A stretch of DNA of 64,000 bases from Hexactinellida sp. DTS-2022 (taxonomy: Eukaryota; Porifera; Hexactinellida): NCBI GenBank assembly GCA_028753945.1, contig JAPNXP010000002.1, positions 2,728,001 to 2,792,000 of the forward strand, written 5' to 3'. Positions within the stretch are counted from its first letter, which is position 1, and the number at the start of each line of letters is the position of its first letter. Of the stretch, positions 1 to 11,861 are shown in pieces. The notes below the pieces were generated by a model. The model saw nothing but the letters and a program-made list of their open reading frames with translations. It ran no database searches and was not told where the DNA came from. The translations under genes were made by a program, and so were the position numbers.

Positions 1-97
1 CTGAAGTTAGGAGGTGAACTTGAACGAACTGAACGTGCGTAATTTGAGATGAACTGAATACATCAATTTAGTCCGTTCGTTAACCTTTCATTCCCTG

Positions 98-210
98 CTA
101 ATTATGCATATTTCTCTAATATAGACCCACACTTTAACAACCGGCCAGGTTGAGGGAGAGACTGTCCACTTAGTGTGGTTTGTCATAGTCCACTGTCGTT
201 TAAGGGTGCT
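98..210. repeat. 110-bp dispersed unit, copy 1
   Basis: The unit opens with ctaattatgcatatttctct, continues with atagacccacacttyaaca, a short purine-rich block and gtccactt. It recurs three more times head to tail at 1450-1775. No coding potential or terminal repeats are visible. It is probably part of a larger uncharacterised element. Confidence 0.6.
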
Positions 211-512
211 TAGGGTGAAAAATGTATTAGCGGTATGGGTGGTTTTAGCGTCTTTGTAGATATTGAAGTGTAATTCTCCAATCTGCTCTGTAATTGCATA
301 ACTAAGCTTAAAATGTATACAGCATATCTAAGTCCAAACTATTTTTCGAGTAGCATTTAATTCTTTAGGGGTAATACTGTTTTATTAGATTTCACTGAAT
401 TAATTCTTATAAAGTATATTCGATATAGCTCCAAAAATTTGTATGATTGATCAGTACCATTAGCACGACATTTGCTTAGCTCACCAGACGCCTATCCCAA
501 GTTTAACCAATT

Positions 513-1440
513 CTTAACTTACGAATCCTAAAATTCGTCAAAAAAGGGGCCAGAAAGTGGTATTTTTGCTCCTTGCTTGGATCCGACTCAGACATTAATT
601 GTTAGTTTGCTTCAATGAGCTTGCAAAATGACCATTATACTATTTTGAACTATATCTGAATTTTTGAAAGCAGTCCCTTATGAACTTTATTAGATAAAAT
701 TCGGGATATGTCAAAAAACTACAATTGAGTTATTGAAGGCTGAAGATATTTGATTGTGAAATGCATATGTGCTATTAAATTTGTCAGTATAACAACCGGA
801 TTAGTTTCAATATACTAGATAAGTTTCATACTATATACTAAATATGTATTGAAACATCATAGTGAACAAACGACTTGATTAAATCGAATTCTATGCAAGT
901 TTCTGTCATATTAATGGAGTCCGATTTCTTTTGGGACATCATTATAAGTGATTAAATCATGTCTAACGTAGTGATTAATGCTCTAATATGTATAATATGT
1001 CCATACTAGTTGGGATACAGTATGAATATACTAATATATATGACAATTGAGTTGAATAATATAATATGGCCAAATAATCTGTTGATGATGCATACAAAAA
1101 TTAAAAAATATGCAGATCAGAATTTCTAGCCCATTATCAACTGGTTTTGGCAAAATATGCTAATCACTGAGATATTTGTGCATATTAATGTTAGTTTATA
1201 TACATAAAGTATATAAGTGCAAGATAAGGTACATATAAAACCAAGGAATGTCAATTGAGATAATAAAAAAGCTACATCATCAACAATGAAGTCACCAAAT
1301 TTACATTTTGAAGACTTTTTAGAATATTTTTTAACAAAAATTCACTTCTCACATAATTTAATGATATATTTGCTTCATTTCACAGAAAAAACTCGCATTT
1401 CAATTTTCTCATTAAAAGACCAAAAATCTCACCCGAAGCA
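513..1440. repeat. Left arm of a 50-kb-spaced inverted repeat
   Basis: This stretch is the reverse complement of 60305-63215 once two insertions in the right copy (60552-61115 and 61587-62986) are removed. Matching blocks include the phrases around 515-600 (against 63150-63215), 600-740 and 900-1430. It has no ORF, and I found no terminal repeat or target duplication, so the family is unknown. Confidence 0.75.
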
Positions 1441-1449
1441 TCCTTAACT

Positions 1450-1775
1450 CTAATTATGCATATTTCTCAAAATATCCCACACTTCAACAGGTCTTAACGG
1501 CCATGGGTAGAGGGAGACCCCCCCTAGGTATTTCTTTGTCAGGGTCCACTTTGGTTTTAAACTAATTATGCATATTTATATAAATATATACCTACACTTC
1601 AACATCCGGCATTGCGAGACTGTCGACTTAGTATCTTGTTTGTCGTTGTCCACTTTGGTTTTTCTCTAACTATGCTTATTTCTCTAATATAGACCCACAC
1701 TTCAACATGCCCTAACTGCCAGGGGGAGGCGGATGCCGTCCACTTAAGGGGTGAGTCTGGTAGGGTCACTTCTAC
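1450..1775. repeat. Three tandem 110-bp units
   Basis: Three imperfect head-to-tail copies start near 1450, 1562 and 1667. Each begins ctaa(t/c)tatgc(a/t)tatt and contains cacacttcaaca and tgtcrgggtccactttggt-like blocks. They are related to 98-210. An open frame on the minus strand here (1599-1820) only reflects the repeat. Confidence 0.65.
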
Positions 1776-2234
1776 CAAAACAACTGAACTTAAGACTTGA
1801 AATTTAGTGAGTGTTTTCAAACTGCAGAGAAACAGCCAAAAGCGCTATGAAATATAACTGAACTACTCAGTAAAATTCAACTTTTTAAAGCATAGTATAC
1901 TATGATAATGTTATTAAAAATAATATTTGGTCTTTAAAAAAAATTAAAAAGAAAAATTATACAAAAATATTTTCGAGCACAAATAATGCTGTTTTTGAAT
2001 ATTTAGAATTTTTGAGAAAACTAATCAAAAATTTGTAATAATATATTTTAAACTTTATCACTCTTTATGGTGCAAGAAAACTTGAAAATTTTAAGCGGAA
2101 ATAATTGGAAAAAAGTCGTATAAGTACCAAAAATGTTGTCTGTCCGGATATAATTTCAAATATTATTAAGTTTTATTCATCACTATTGCATTTCTTTAAT
2201 GTTGTTAACAGCTCAAATTAGCTGTTAACAGTTT
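1776..2234. other. AT-rich stretch, nothing recognised
   Basis: There are long A and T runs, with no ORF, inverted repeat or match elsewhere in the window that I could see. Confidence 0.4.
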
Positions 2235-3521
2235 AAACTTGCCAATATTCATTGAAAACATATATAGCGTTGCTATGTAATATATTAAGCCATAAATATA
2301 TCTAGTAGAAAAACATGATAACTTGAAACACTTTGTTTTTACTTCATAACTCGTCAAATAAATAGGCATTCAACTTGCGTATACGAGAAAATCACCAATA
2401 TTATCTAAATTTATATTATTTATCAGGAATTCAAAAATTAGGTCAATTTTTCATTGGAATTTCCCTATTTTTGAGAAATGTGGCTATACAACTTTGCCAA
2501 ATTTGAAAAAAGTATGGAAACGCTCTGAACGTTATTTATATATATATATTAATTTAATATTAACTACATCTCCCGAAATTTCAAGTTGATACGATAAATA
2601 ATCACGGAGTACTCTAGCTTTTTCCACAGCCGGTATTAGAAAATATTTATGTGGAGAAGAGGGTTTAGAAGGACACAATAGTGGCACAAACCTTCAATAC
2701 TTCTTACAGATAATGGTTTGATGATAATTGAAGCAGTTCATATTCCTCGAAAACGATTACTGATAGTGTTAGCAAGTTACAGCTAAGCTCTTGCACAACT
2801 CTGATTTTCATGTTCGATGGTTTGTGATGGTCACATGACACCTCCATATATGGGCATGGGCTTCTTAATATGGTGACTATTAGGAAAACACTCCAATTTG
2901 TTATTCCAATGATATATGCATGATATATTGATGTGAATAATTGATTAGAGCTAAGCTCTGCTTTCTCTAGTTTATTTGATACAAAATTGCTGAATCATCA
3001 AAATGTGGCACATATCCATGCCCATATATGGTCATTTGAAAAAACGGGGCGTCTAAGCGTCACAAAATGAATTAGGGACGCAAAGGAAGTCGTGTATTGC
3101 GAGCCTTTTTCACTAGTACATTTAATTCTAGGTGTACGGGAGTCTGAAAAATGTATTCTGAGGGGGTGTGTTAGATATTGGACCCCAAGGATAGATAATG
3201 TGCCCTAACGAATTTTCTCTTTATATATAATTTTTTTATCAATTTTGGTGTTTTTACCAAAGAATATCTAATGGGCCAGGTATATTCAAGGAAAATCACC
3301 AAAAATCATGTCAGTTACAGCAAACAATCCATCTGAAAGTGCTGAACCACTGAAAAAGTACACTCAGCACCCAAAATATCGTACTTATAGAGGTGAAATT
3401 AGTCGAGATATTGTACGTTTGACCTTTGCATATCTTTGGGGGCTTAATCAAGCGTCTATAGACGAAATTTAATTTTTTTGTCATTTTGTAGCCATTTGCA
3501 AAATAGTACTCGTAGGTAGCG
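2235..3521. mobile_element. TTAA-associated repeat, copy 1 (pair of 53369-54646)
   Basis: About 1.29 kb is repeated in direct orientation at 53369-54646 with a few per cent divergence. The right end reads gtagcg directly before TTAA (3522-3525), as in the other copy and in 61587-62986. I could not find a left terminus, so the 5' side may be truncated. It carries two copies of the CCATATATGG (2844-2853, 3022-3031) and AGAGCTAAGCTCT (2947-2959) module. The right third keeps a short frame matching the 63-codon ORF of the other copy. Confidence 0.7.
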
Positions 3522-3574
3522 TTAAATTGAAGTTAATTATCTCATATAATAATAAAAAATCGAAAAATAATCGA

Positions 3575-4694
3575 TAATCGATAAAAATTCGTCAATAATT
3601 ATCCAATCAATGAAGACATTGGGCAATCTAATCGATAATCCAATCGATACAAAATTCAGCAATCGATAACACTGTACAACACACAAAAAAATACGAGATA
3701 GCGACAATGTATTTTATGGCAAGTTTGATATGCTGATCACATATCAGAAGTCAGTTTGGGCCTATCACATTACATTTTTCAGAAGAAAAAAATATTCGAA
3801 TTTTCTTAATTATTTAAAAAAAATCGACATTTTGCCCGAAATTGAGAAATGTAAGTCGATCTAAAATTACCAAATGCGAAAAAGGAGGTGTTTGATTTGT
3901 TTACGGTAAATTTATACGTTCATATATTAATACTTGATTATAACAAAAAAATCTTTCTAGTAAGTAATATGCATATTTGGGGTGTTGAAAAGTACTGGGC
4001 TCATGCTCCTAATTAAATGGGCGTATGGATTACTAGACTTGGTTACAGGGATGTTGTTATGGAATTAGCTTATATTAACGACATTATTATTTGCCTGGTT
4101 TAATTACTAGGACATTGCAATGGAATTATTGGGTTGTTACGGAGACGAAAAAGTACAACTAACATTCGCCTAATGTAATTCACTAAGCAACATCGTTTAA
4201 GAAAATAATAGATTACATACATGCCAAGCTGAGCTACGGGCAAAGCGGGACGGGAAGTTGTATTTATCGGGATATTTCGATATTTAACGGGACATAGCAT
4301 ATTAGTATTATACCTCACTGTCAAAAAGCGCGACAGTTGGCAAGTATCAGATTAGTATTTTTTTGCTTTCTGTTAATTTCTTTTGAGATTTTATTGCATG
4401 TCTACACGTGATTGTACGAATTCTGCAGATTCCTTCCATTATTCGAAGTTATGACTTGATGCTCGCAAAAAAATATTAGTTTAAATGTCCATATTTTTGC
4501 AATATTTCAGGAATTTGTAATGTTAATTTTCAAAAAAATGTGATGTGATGGAACAAAAGGGCCATCAGATCTGTGATTAGCATAACAATGTTGCTATAAA
4601 ACGCTTAATTGATACAACGTATTTTCTAAAACAGAAAATTTGTTGTACAGTGTAATCGATAAGTTCTAGCGATTTGATTGGATTGGCAACCCTG
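3575..4694. mobile_element. ATCGAT-rich MITE remnant, split by a nested element
   Basis: The right end (4666-4694) reads as the inverse of CAGGGTTGCCAATCCAATCA, like the termini of the intact-looking relative at 55632-56037. The left flank (3575-3669) is dense in ATCGAT. The left terminus itself is not recognisable. The element at 3670-4652 sits between the two ATCGAT blocks. Confidence 0.5.
3670..4652. mobile_element. Nested element with CACTGTACAACA termini
   Basis: CACTGTACAACA at 3670-3681 is mirrored by TGTTGTACAGTG at 4641-4652, and both ends are flanked by ATCGATAA-type sequence. The 983-bp interior has no convincing coding sequence. TA-type target use is possible but not certain. Confidence 0.55.
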
Positions 4695-4899
4695 CTAATA
4701 TGAACTAATTTGTATAGGCTCAAATCGACTTCAAAGCGACGCATTTCAAAAAAAAAAAGCTACAATGTATACAAATCGCCGTATTTCAGTTAATATTTCC
4801 TCATAGAACCATTTGGTTCAAATTACACATAAATTGCTGAATTAAGAAATGTAGCATAGCAAGAGACAAGCACTTTGTTATATATGACAGCTAATATGT

Positions 4900-5232
4900 C
4901 AAAATAAATATATCATTATTAAATATATAATTAGATAACTAAATAATGAATTATAATCAATAAGTAGCAATGAGAATATATTAATTCTGATATCAAATTT
5001 AAATTCCACATGGTTAAATTTCACTAACGGCATAATTTCAAATCAATCGAAATTTTCTAGTTTAATACGGCGATATTTCCATTGTGCCACTTATGCTACA
5101 AGTGGCACGTGGCAGAAAAAATTGTCCCACTTCATGGATACTTGCTATATTGAATAGAAATCGCAATATTTTGTAATGTATATCTATATTCAGATATTTA
5201 TTGTCATTTCAGAGTCGTTTAGATAGCCGTTA
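4900..5232. mobile_element. Diverged relic of the CACTAACCGG MITE family
   Basis: Similar in order and wording to the middle and right parts of 49330-49906 and 60552-61115. Shared blocks include attccacatggttaa, tgtgccacttatgc, aagtggcacgtggcagaaa and gtttagatagccgtt. The outer ends are lost. Confidence 0.65.
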
Positions 5233-5236
5233 ATAA

Positions 5237-5441
5237 GTTAACTCTTTTGGGACCATCTAAGCTTTGTATTAACACTATCTCTTCCATTATTTACAATTCT
5301 TTCATTATCAAACTCTTTACTAATCCATCTATTGAAATATAGCCGTTCAATCCTAAACTATCAATTATATTTTGAACGCCAGCCACGCCTAAGTTGAAAC
5401 GAATGATACCTAAACTACAACCTAATTTCATCAAACTCAAT
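5237..5441 (-). pseudogene. Mutator/Kolobok-type transposase fragment
   Basis: Read on the minus strand, this matches about 200 bp of the transposase at 25440-25640. The shared peptide runs through SLGIIRFN, VAGVQNIIDSLGLNGYIS and IDGLVK, the region just after the catalytic Glu block, followed by the same accatctaagctttg-type stretch. It is cut at its 5' side next to the palindrome at 5445-5472. It is a relic of the same family, not a gene. Known from the family: this segment follows the NES..W motif. Inferred: a dead copy truncated by later rearrangement. Confidence 0.85.
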
Positions 5442-5444
5442 CAG

Positions 5445-5472
5445 TGGCGGCGCTAGCTAGCCGCCACTGGTG
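5445..5472. repeat. 28-bp near-perfect palindrome with hAT-like ends
   Basis: The sequence starts CAGTGGCGGC and ends GCCGCCACTG around a GCTAGC core. Both halves look like hAT termini (compare CAGTGGCGGATCC at 20788), as if two ends abut with no interior. It lies at the broken 5' side of the transposase fragment at 5237-5441. Confidence 0.5.
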
Positions 5473-6213
5473 GGGCACAGGTGGGGCACTTACATTAATG
5501 AGGTGGGCAAACTTAAATTCAGTTGGGGCCAGTGCTGCCAAGTCTCCGTAAATTTACTTAGACTACGTGAATATACCCCTATCTACGTGTCTACGTATGA
5601 AGACCTATTTCTACGTATTTCTAGCGAAATATATTTAAGACTTCTTGATTAACATATAATTGCGTTTTGTTTTACTAGTGAACCACAATATCATTATTTA
5701 TGTTTAATAATATGTTAAATAATATCATCGTGATGAATTATTCCAATCGCAGAATACTCTTAATTCAAAACAGTTGCACAATTAAAAATTATTTAAATTA
5801 AATCTTACTTTGATAGTTTGACACATACTATTAGTGAGTATATCTTATTGTCTACAAGCGAAAAAGCGTCCATATATCTACCTTTATAAATCATTATTCA
5901 TACAAAATAGTTAGTTTATATGATTTGAAAAAGCAAATTAATGGTGTCCTGGTAATCAATATTTTCATTACTATGGGTAACTTCTATTAAGTATACATTT
6001 AGCACTCCTACTCCAGTGGTCTAACATTTAAATTAGAATTTAGAAATATTGTAATTTCATTGTCAAAGTAATTCTTTGTCTGAAGATTGAATATTTTCAA
6101 TATAGAATATTAGCGTATATCCTATATAAAATAACACAATCCATATGTATTTAGAAAATATATTATACTTGTTCTAGAATGTTCAAATTCACAACATTCC
6201 TTCTACTATGTCT
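5473..6213. other. No feature recognised
   Basis: AT-rich, with a short gtggggcac repetition at the left. The small open frame 5470-5652 shows no family features. Confidence 0.35.
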
Positions 6214-6221
6214 ATCTATAC

Positions 6222-7012
6222 CAGGGGTGGGCAAACTACGGCCCGCGGGCTTGATCCGGCCCGCCTACAATATTTAACCGGCCCACTTCAGCTCAACAGA
6301 AGTCCATATCTTAGGTAGTCTAGGCCACATAAAGCATACCTGCCAACCTATTTGAATCATATCCCTGTACAGGGATGGAATTTCCCCTGTACATTGGCCA
6401 AAATCCCTGTACACCTTCTAAAAAATGTCTCGCTCGCTGAGCTCGATCGTCCAGGAAATTAGGATACACTTGAATATATATAGAAAAAACGTTGTGCCTT
6501 TATGTAGTCAATGCTGAATGCATGGCAGAATATACCATCACATCTGAGACATTTTTGGGCATTATTTACTCATAATTAGTAAATTAAAAATCCTTATATA
6601 AATGGAATAAATCCCTGTATATGCCTGTACAGAATGGCCAAAATTTTACTGTACAGGAATCTTGTTACGATTGGCAGGTATGATAAAGTTTATCGAAAAT
6701 ATGTCAAGATCAGCATTGACAGATGAATACCTTGCTCAGCTTATGTGTATTGCTAATTCAGCCAGAGAACCAAATTTGATAAACTATTAAAAACGCAGGA
6801 TCAACTGCACAACTCCCACTAGTTCTTTATACTTCCTAATATGTCATTAAATTAGTTTATACGTACTTCCTCAGTATCATAGTTTATTTCCCATTATTAC
6901 TACTGCAAATCAAATAAAAAATGTGTTAAAAAGGAAAAGTTCACTCTCAGGCCCGCAACACAATGACATTTATCCAATTTGGCCCGCGGCCTAAAACGTT
7001 TGCCCGCCCCTG
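6222..7012. mobile_element. Non-autonomous hAT element (791 bp) with perfect 8-bp TSD
   Basis: The termini are CAGGGGTGGGCAAACTACGG at the left and the inverse of CAGGGGCGGGCAAACG at the right, with GGCCCGCGGG-type blocks just inside both. The 8-bp duplication atctatac flanks it exactly (6214-6221 and 7013-7020). These are standard hAT features: CA(G) ends and an 8-bp TSD. It encodes no transposase and holds a nested element at 6335-6682. Confidence 0.93.
6335..6682. mobile_element. Nested MITE with CATACCTGCC termini
   Basis: CATACCTGCCAA at the left is mirrored by TTGGCAGGTATG at the right. The 6-bp ataaag lies immediately outside both ends (6329-6334 and 6683-6688), a likely target duplication. 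Internal ccctgtaca blocks repeat in both orientations. Superfamily not assigned. Confidence 0.75.
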
Positions 7013-7026
7013 ATCTATACTATTAA

Positions 7027-8597
7027 GGTTCAGGTATACTCTACAAAATCCCAAATTTCGAGAAAATCCCAAACTATTGCAAATGTCGTTTTTATTGAAT
7101 ATTTGGATTGTGTGGATACCCATGTGGACTCTCACGAATTTCTAAGAAAAATACCAATTATTCTCCAGTTTGACTCTCCACGAGTTTTGTTAAAAACATA
7201 GGGGTTCTGGTGTTGGTTGCCGGTTGCAGTATACCCTAGAAACTTGATAATTACGGGACATTGCCACATATAGGTTTGATCTTATATTTGGATAGAACAG
7301 CATATATCGCATCTTAATTTCAAATCTTATCGAAAAATATTGAAAACTTTCAATAATACAGACTTTTTAGTGTCCTCCACCTAAGCCACTGACATAGGGG
7401 ACACATTTTTTCAAACCCCGCTATCTCACAAAACAATTATTGCCATTGCGGAAGTCATATTATGACTCATATACCACCTAGAAACAAAATCTCAACGGTT
7501 TTGGACAGCTCTCAATTAGTTCTATCATGTGAGTGCAGCGATTTCATTTGTAACTTTTCTTTTTCTTTTTATTTAATTTATTGATGATGAAAAAAGTGAT
7601 GTCCACATTTATTGAAGAAAAATTGGACTCATAAGTGATTAAAAGAATTCTTGCACTCATATGAGAGTTTAGAAGTTTGTCCATGCAATGCAACAACAAT
7701 CTACTCTTAATCATTAAGGTTCAGGTATCCTCTAGAGTACTTCTACCATAAGTATTTACCCGAATGAATTAATTTTTTTACAGCGAATTTACTTCATCCT
7801 CAGGATGCCAAAAATACAATAATATAGGCAAATAAACTAATAGAGGAAAAAACTTTTTTAAATTTTACCATTTTTGCGGAATAGATCAATAGGAAAAGAT
7901 AAACAATACCAATAATATTATTGATAAAATGTGTTTAGCTGGATGTAATATAACTTTTGAGTACAGGAATTGTGAATATCTACATTTTTCTGGATTTCAA
8001 ATACTTTTATGTGATGTCTATTTTCAAAAGAAGATTTTCCTTATCCTAAATCCAAAAAACAGATGAACTATTCATATTAGAGTAAATCGTAGCACTGAAA
8101 AGTTGTATCTTTACGAGATCTCTCCGAAACCGTTGAGTTTTTGATTCTACGACCAAAATTGACAAAATGACTTCTTCCGCAATTCTGAAATGTTAGTTTT
8201 GAGATAGCGGCTTTTGAAAAAAAATTTACAGCAATTATTCCTAGATTGAGGTGACCAAAGTGTGTCAAACTGGAAAAATAATAGGAATCTTTCTTAGAAA
8301 TCTCTTGAGAGTACTCATTGGTATCAATACAATCCCAAATGCAATAAAAGAGAAATAGACAATGATTTGGATTTTATCTAAATATTCGAAATTTGTAGAG
8401 TATACCTGAACCTTAACAGGAAAAAACTTTTCAGTTCCGCAAAATAGGATTTTATAGAATAAAAATATTTCACTGAGTTACCTAGATCGAATATTATTGC
8501 ATTTTTGCCATCTAGAAGATGAAGTAAATTCGCTGTAAAAAATTAATTAATTCGGGTAAATATATTTGGTAGAAGTGCTCTAGAGTATACCTGAACC
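7027..8597. mobile_element. Cluster of TTAA elements with GGTTCAGGTAT(A/C)CTCTA ends
   Basis: Four termini of one TTAA-flanked family lie here: left ends at 7027 and 7718, right ends at 8412 and 8597, each next to TTAA. 7718-8597 (880 bp) pairs by extended terminal repeats (GGTTCAGGTATMCTCTAGAG and tttacc, then cagcgaatttacttcat). The end at 8412 belongs to a second member whose interior (8085-8412) is the reverse complement of 38550-38880. The end at 7027 starts a third, diverged member. No transposase is encoded; the 8077-8268 open frame is incidental. Confidence 0.75.
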
Positions 8598-8815
8598 TTA
8601 AAACACAAGCCGGAGTCCAGATCATGTCCCTAAATCTCGGATTTTGGGACATATGTCCCCAAAATACTCCATAAAAACACACTTTTATGGTGGATTTCCT
8701 TATAGGAAATTGAGTTTTTTTTTTCCTGAATTGTTTTGTAAAAAGCTTAGCTTTTAAATTGTGTCCCTAGATGTGAGATTGAGAGACACTTTCTAGCGTT
8801 GTATATATATATATA

Positions 8816-9073
8816 TCGTATTTACTTTAATAGTAGCCTAGGCGATTATTGTTCTTACTCCATTTTTCGACCAATAATTTTGAGCAATTTTCTAGAATAT
8901 CACATTTTATTACAATTTAATTATGATGATCGGTTGATAATCGTACTAGGAGTTATATTAGATGTAAATGTTTACCCCGGGTAGCAGTAATAAATTTTTA
9001 TTTGCTACTTTCGGGGGGCGATTATTGGAGGTAGGCGATTATTCGATAGATGCTACTATTCGAATAAATACGG
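8816..9073. mobile_element. 258-bp TA-flanked MITE, CCGTATTTATTCGAATA-type ends
   Basis: The right end reads cgaataaatacgg before TA (9074-9075). The left end (T)CGTATTTACTTTAATAGTAG follows TA. Inner blocks aggcgattatt occur inverted at both sides. Such ends with a TA duplication are typical of Tc1/mariner and pogo-like MITEs. The left terminus carries one substitution. Confidence 0.75.
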
Positions 9074-9075
9074 TA

Positions 9076-10110
9076 TATATCTGATTTATTGATAAATGTT
9101 ATGGGTTGAAATAAATAATCAACAATTTGTTACGTAACAACTTACACAATCGGTGTCTTGAATAAGCGCTGGTCAATAAAAATTGCATTTGATGATGAAA
9201 TTAAAGCACATTAGTTGATGACTAGAGTTTAATTCCATTGATTTGAGCAACTTCGGTATGCATACTGTCGCTGAGAAACATTAAGGTTAACAATATACAG
9301 TTCTATGAGGGAATGAAGAAACAAGGAGAAGCAAGGAGGCAAAAAACCCGGAGATTCAAAAAAACGCGTCGAAAAAAACACCCGATTTAGACTAAAGTGA
9401 CTTAATATTTAGGCGAAGGATTGGTTTTAATTGAAAATTATGAAGTATTTATATTGTAATAGTACTGTTTTCCTATATATATATATAAACTTCATTCAGT
9501 ATGAAACGTAAATTGTGGCTATATACCAATGATTTTTAAGTAATAACTTAGGCAATGTTTTAATCTTAAGTTATGTAGTATTAAGCATTACAAATATCGT
9601 TAATTTCGCTATAAATTGTGACAAAATGACCTCCAAATTTTGTATTACGTCAGTGGCACAAAGTAGCACAAGGTGGTATATTTCCTAAGTATTTGGAATT
9701 TCGGGAAGAAGATTTCTGTGAGTATACCCAGGGGCGGCCGCTGGATATGTTAAAAGGCGGGTTCTATTTTGTGGATTTGATAAAAGGGGAGGTCTAATTT
9801 ACAAAACTCCAGAGTTGATTTCTGAAGAGGCATTTCTGACAGGCATTATTTAATTAGTCCAGAAAAAAGGGGGCTACGGACACCCCTATAGAGCATGCGA
9901 AATATGCCACAATATACATTTGATCAATATTCTGGATATCCGTATTTAAGGTGTGTGTCGACCCTTAACATCTTATATTGCTTTCCGGAAGGTGTCGTAA
10001 CCTCCAGAAAACCTGAAATTACCCCCGATGGGATAATTTATCCCTAATTGCTGACCACTGCTATATGTAAATACCGAAACTAAATCATGAGACAATGACT
10101 TAATTTTCAA
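9076..10110. other. No gene recognised
   Basis: AT-rich with a short (TA)n run near 9475. A caggggcggccgctgg block at 9731-9746 resembles one hAT end, but I find no partner. Confidence 0.35.
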
Positions 10111-10123
10111 GAAAAGATAGCCC

Positions 10124-10378
10124 TCAGAAATTCTCTAACACCTTGCAGGCAAATTGAACAATGTTGTCCAGCATTTTGTATTTATGTAGCATAATCAAAG
10201 CAATTGGAGTGTCAACATGGGATGAATGCAGTATCAATAACTTGTGCACGCTCCATAGAAACTGGGCACAATGACTCCTGATAAACCTGAGCAGCAGCCT
10301 CTGTTTCTGAGTTGTCATCATTCTCTTCACTAAATACATCGTCAAAACACTCATCACTTTGTCTGGTCATGCTGTGAA
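10124..10378 (-). pseudogene. Coding-like relic, unknown protein (possible host exon)
   Basis: After a good 3' splice-like sequence on the minus strand (pyrimidine-rich, ending ttcacag near 10379), a frame begins with MTRQSDECFDDVFSEEND and runs about 50 codons of acidic, non-repetitive sequence before a TGA. A second frame then carries DTPIALIMLHKYKMLDNIV and closes with VLENF and a stop at 10124. The two fit together if one frameshift lies near 10210. Codon usage and composition look more protein-like than the surroundings. I do not recognise the family. It may be part of the same broken gene as 11862-12237. Confidence 0.35.
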
Positions 10379-10439
10379 TTAATTCAAGAGACAAAAGTCT
10401 TAGTAATTTCAAGTCTCATGAAGAGTCACTTGTCGGAAT

Positions 10440-11289
10440 ACAGTCTGTAGCCATTTCAAAAGGTGCATACATTACACAAAGTAACATAAAGATTTTGGAG
10501 TATAGAGGAATACGGTACTTATGTACTAACTGGTGAACTTTAATTAAATAATCGGATTACAGGAATAACAGTAAATTTAAGTACGATAACGATTGACTTA
10601 CAAGAATACTGTCTTTAGTTATACTAAAGAATCAAACAAGTCTCAAAGAAACATAATACATATGGGACAACAGCGAAATAAGTTGCTTGTAAACCAAAAT
10701 AGGGAACATACAATAATTATTCGGATTAGGAGAAGAGTTATAAGAATTAAGGTTAAATTACGGTGGATAAACAAATTCTAGAAATAATAATGATCAGACT
10801 GCCACGGCTGACAATGTAGAGCCTAACAGGCCGAGCCTGATGTTATGGAGCCAGCTAACCCAACACGACACTTTATCTCAGAGTAAAATATTGGACGAAG
10901 TATGTCTGAGTATCTCGAGAACTCTTTACATGACGACGTGCTAGGGAAGTCAAAAGTAAAGAAACTAAAGTTAACGGTGTCCACGCAAAGGAATGTTTAA
11001 ACTCTCACAAGCTTATCGAATTGCGTTTATATAACCTCAATTATACAATTGAAACAACCCCGGTAAGGCATAGGTTATATGTTATTAATAGGCTTCTAGA
11101 ACAAATTCTTGTGGCTAAGAATAGATACTTTAAATGCTAGAGTAAAGTGCGTCAATCCTGTATAACATACTCTATATGTTTCGGAAACTACATTGTACAA
11201 TGTTCTAGAATGTTTAAATCAATACCCTACATCAATTATGCCTACTCTTTCCGTTGCCTCAACTCTATTAGCGATTAAATAAAGAAGTA
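10440..11289. other. No gene recognised
   Basis: Contains ttaacggtgtccac at 10972, also present at 39548. A stretch at 11030-11215 shows weak inverse resemblance to 40750-40900. The 10593-10781 open frame has no recognisable features. Confidence 0.35.
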
Positions 11290-11787
11290 CAGTGGAACCT
11301 CTATAAGTGGGGAAGCTGGGACGGGGAAAATTTCAATTGCCCCCCATTCCCCGGTTATAAAATTCAATTGAAAAAACATTATATATGCTATATTATACAA
11401 AATATTCATATAACACATACATTAATGCACGTTCTAGTTCTTATTTGTATGTTATGACAATTTAGTTAACTGCTGATCTACACTAGGTGATTTATTCTAA
11501 AAACATCAGAGTAGATCAATCGAAAATATTTTTTCTGTAGAACTTTTGAGTCGATTTATTTGAAATATTGTATAATTTTATAAGAATCATGTTAGGATTT
11601 GTCCATTCCCCCCATTTATGGAGGTTGTTTTGTATGGAGATAAAAACTCCTTGAAATTTATGGTCCCCCATTCCCCACTTCCCCGCTTATAGAGGTTCAT
11701 TTGTATGGATATAAACGAATATGGTAAAAATTCCCCACTTATGGAGGTTCCCCATTTATAGAGACCCCACTTATAGAGGTTGCACTG
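11290..11787. mobile_element. 498-bp Tigger/pogo-like MITE
   Basis: The left end is CAGTGGAACCTCTATAAGTG, and the right end is the inverse of CAGTGCAACCTCTATAAGTG. TA lies at both flanks (11288-11289, 11788-11789). Several ccccacttatagaggtt-type blocks repeat inside the right end. No transposase. The minus-strand open frame 11587-11817 is only a translation of these repeats. Confidence 0.88.
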
Positions 11788-11861
11788 TACATGTATATAG
11801 TTGATTAAAGAAATCAAGTTTGAAAAAGAGTAGATAGTTGAATAACAAAGAAATAATGAAG

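Noticed and set aside
11587-11817. 76-codon minus-strand ORF
   Set aside because: Made of the sub-terminal repeats of the Tigger MITE.
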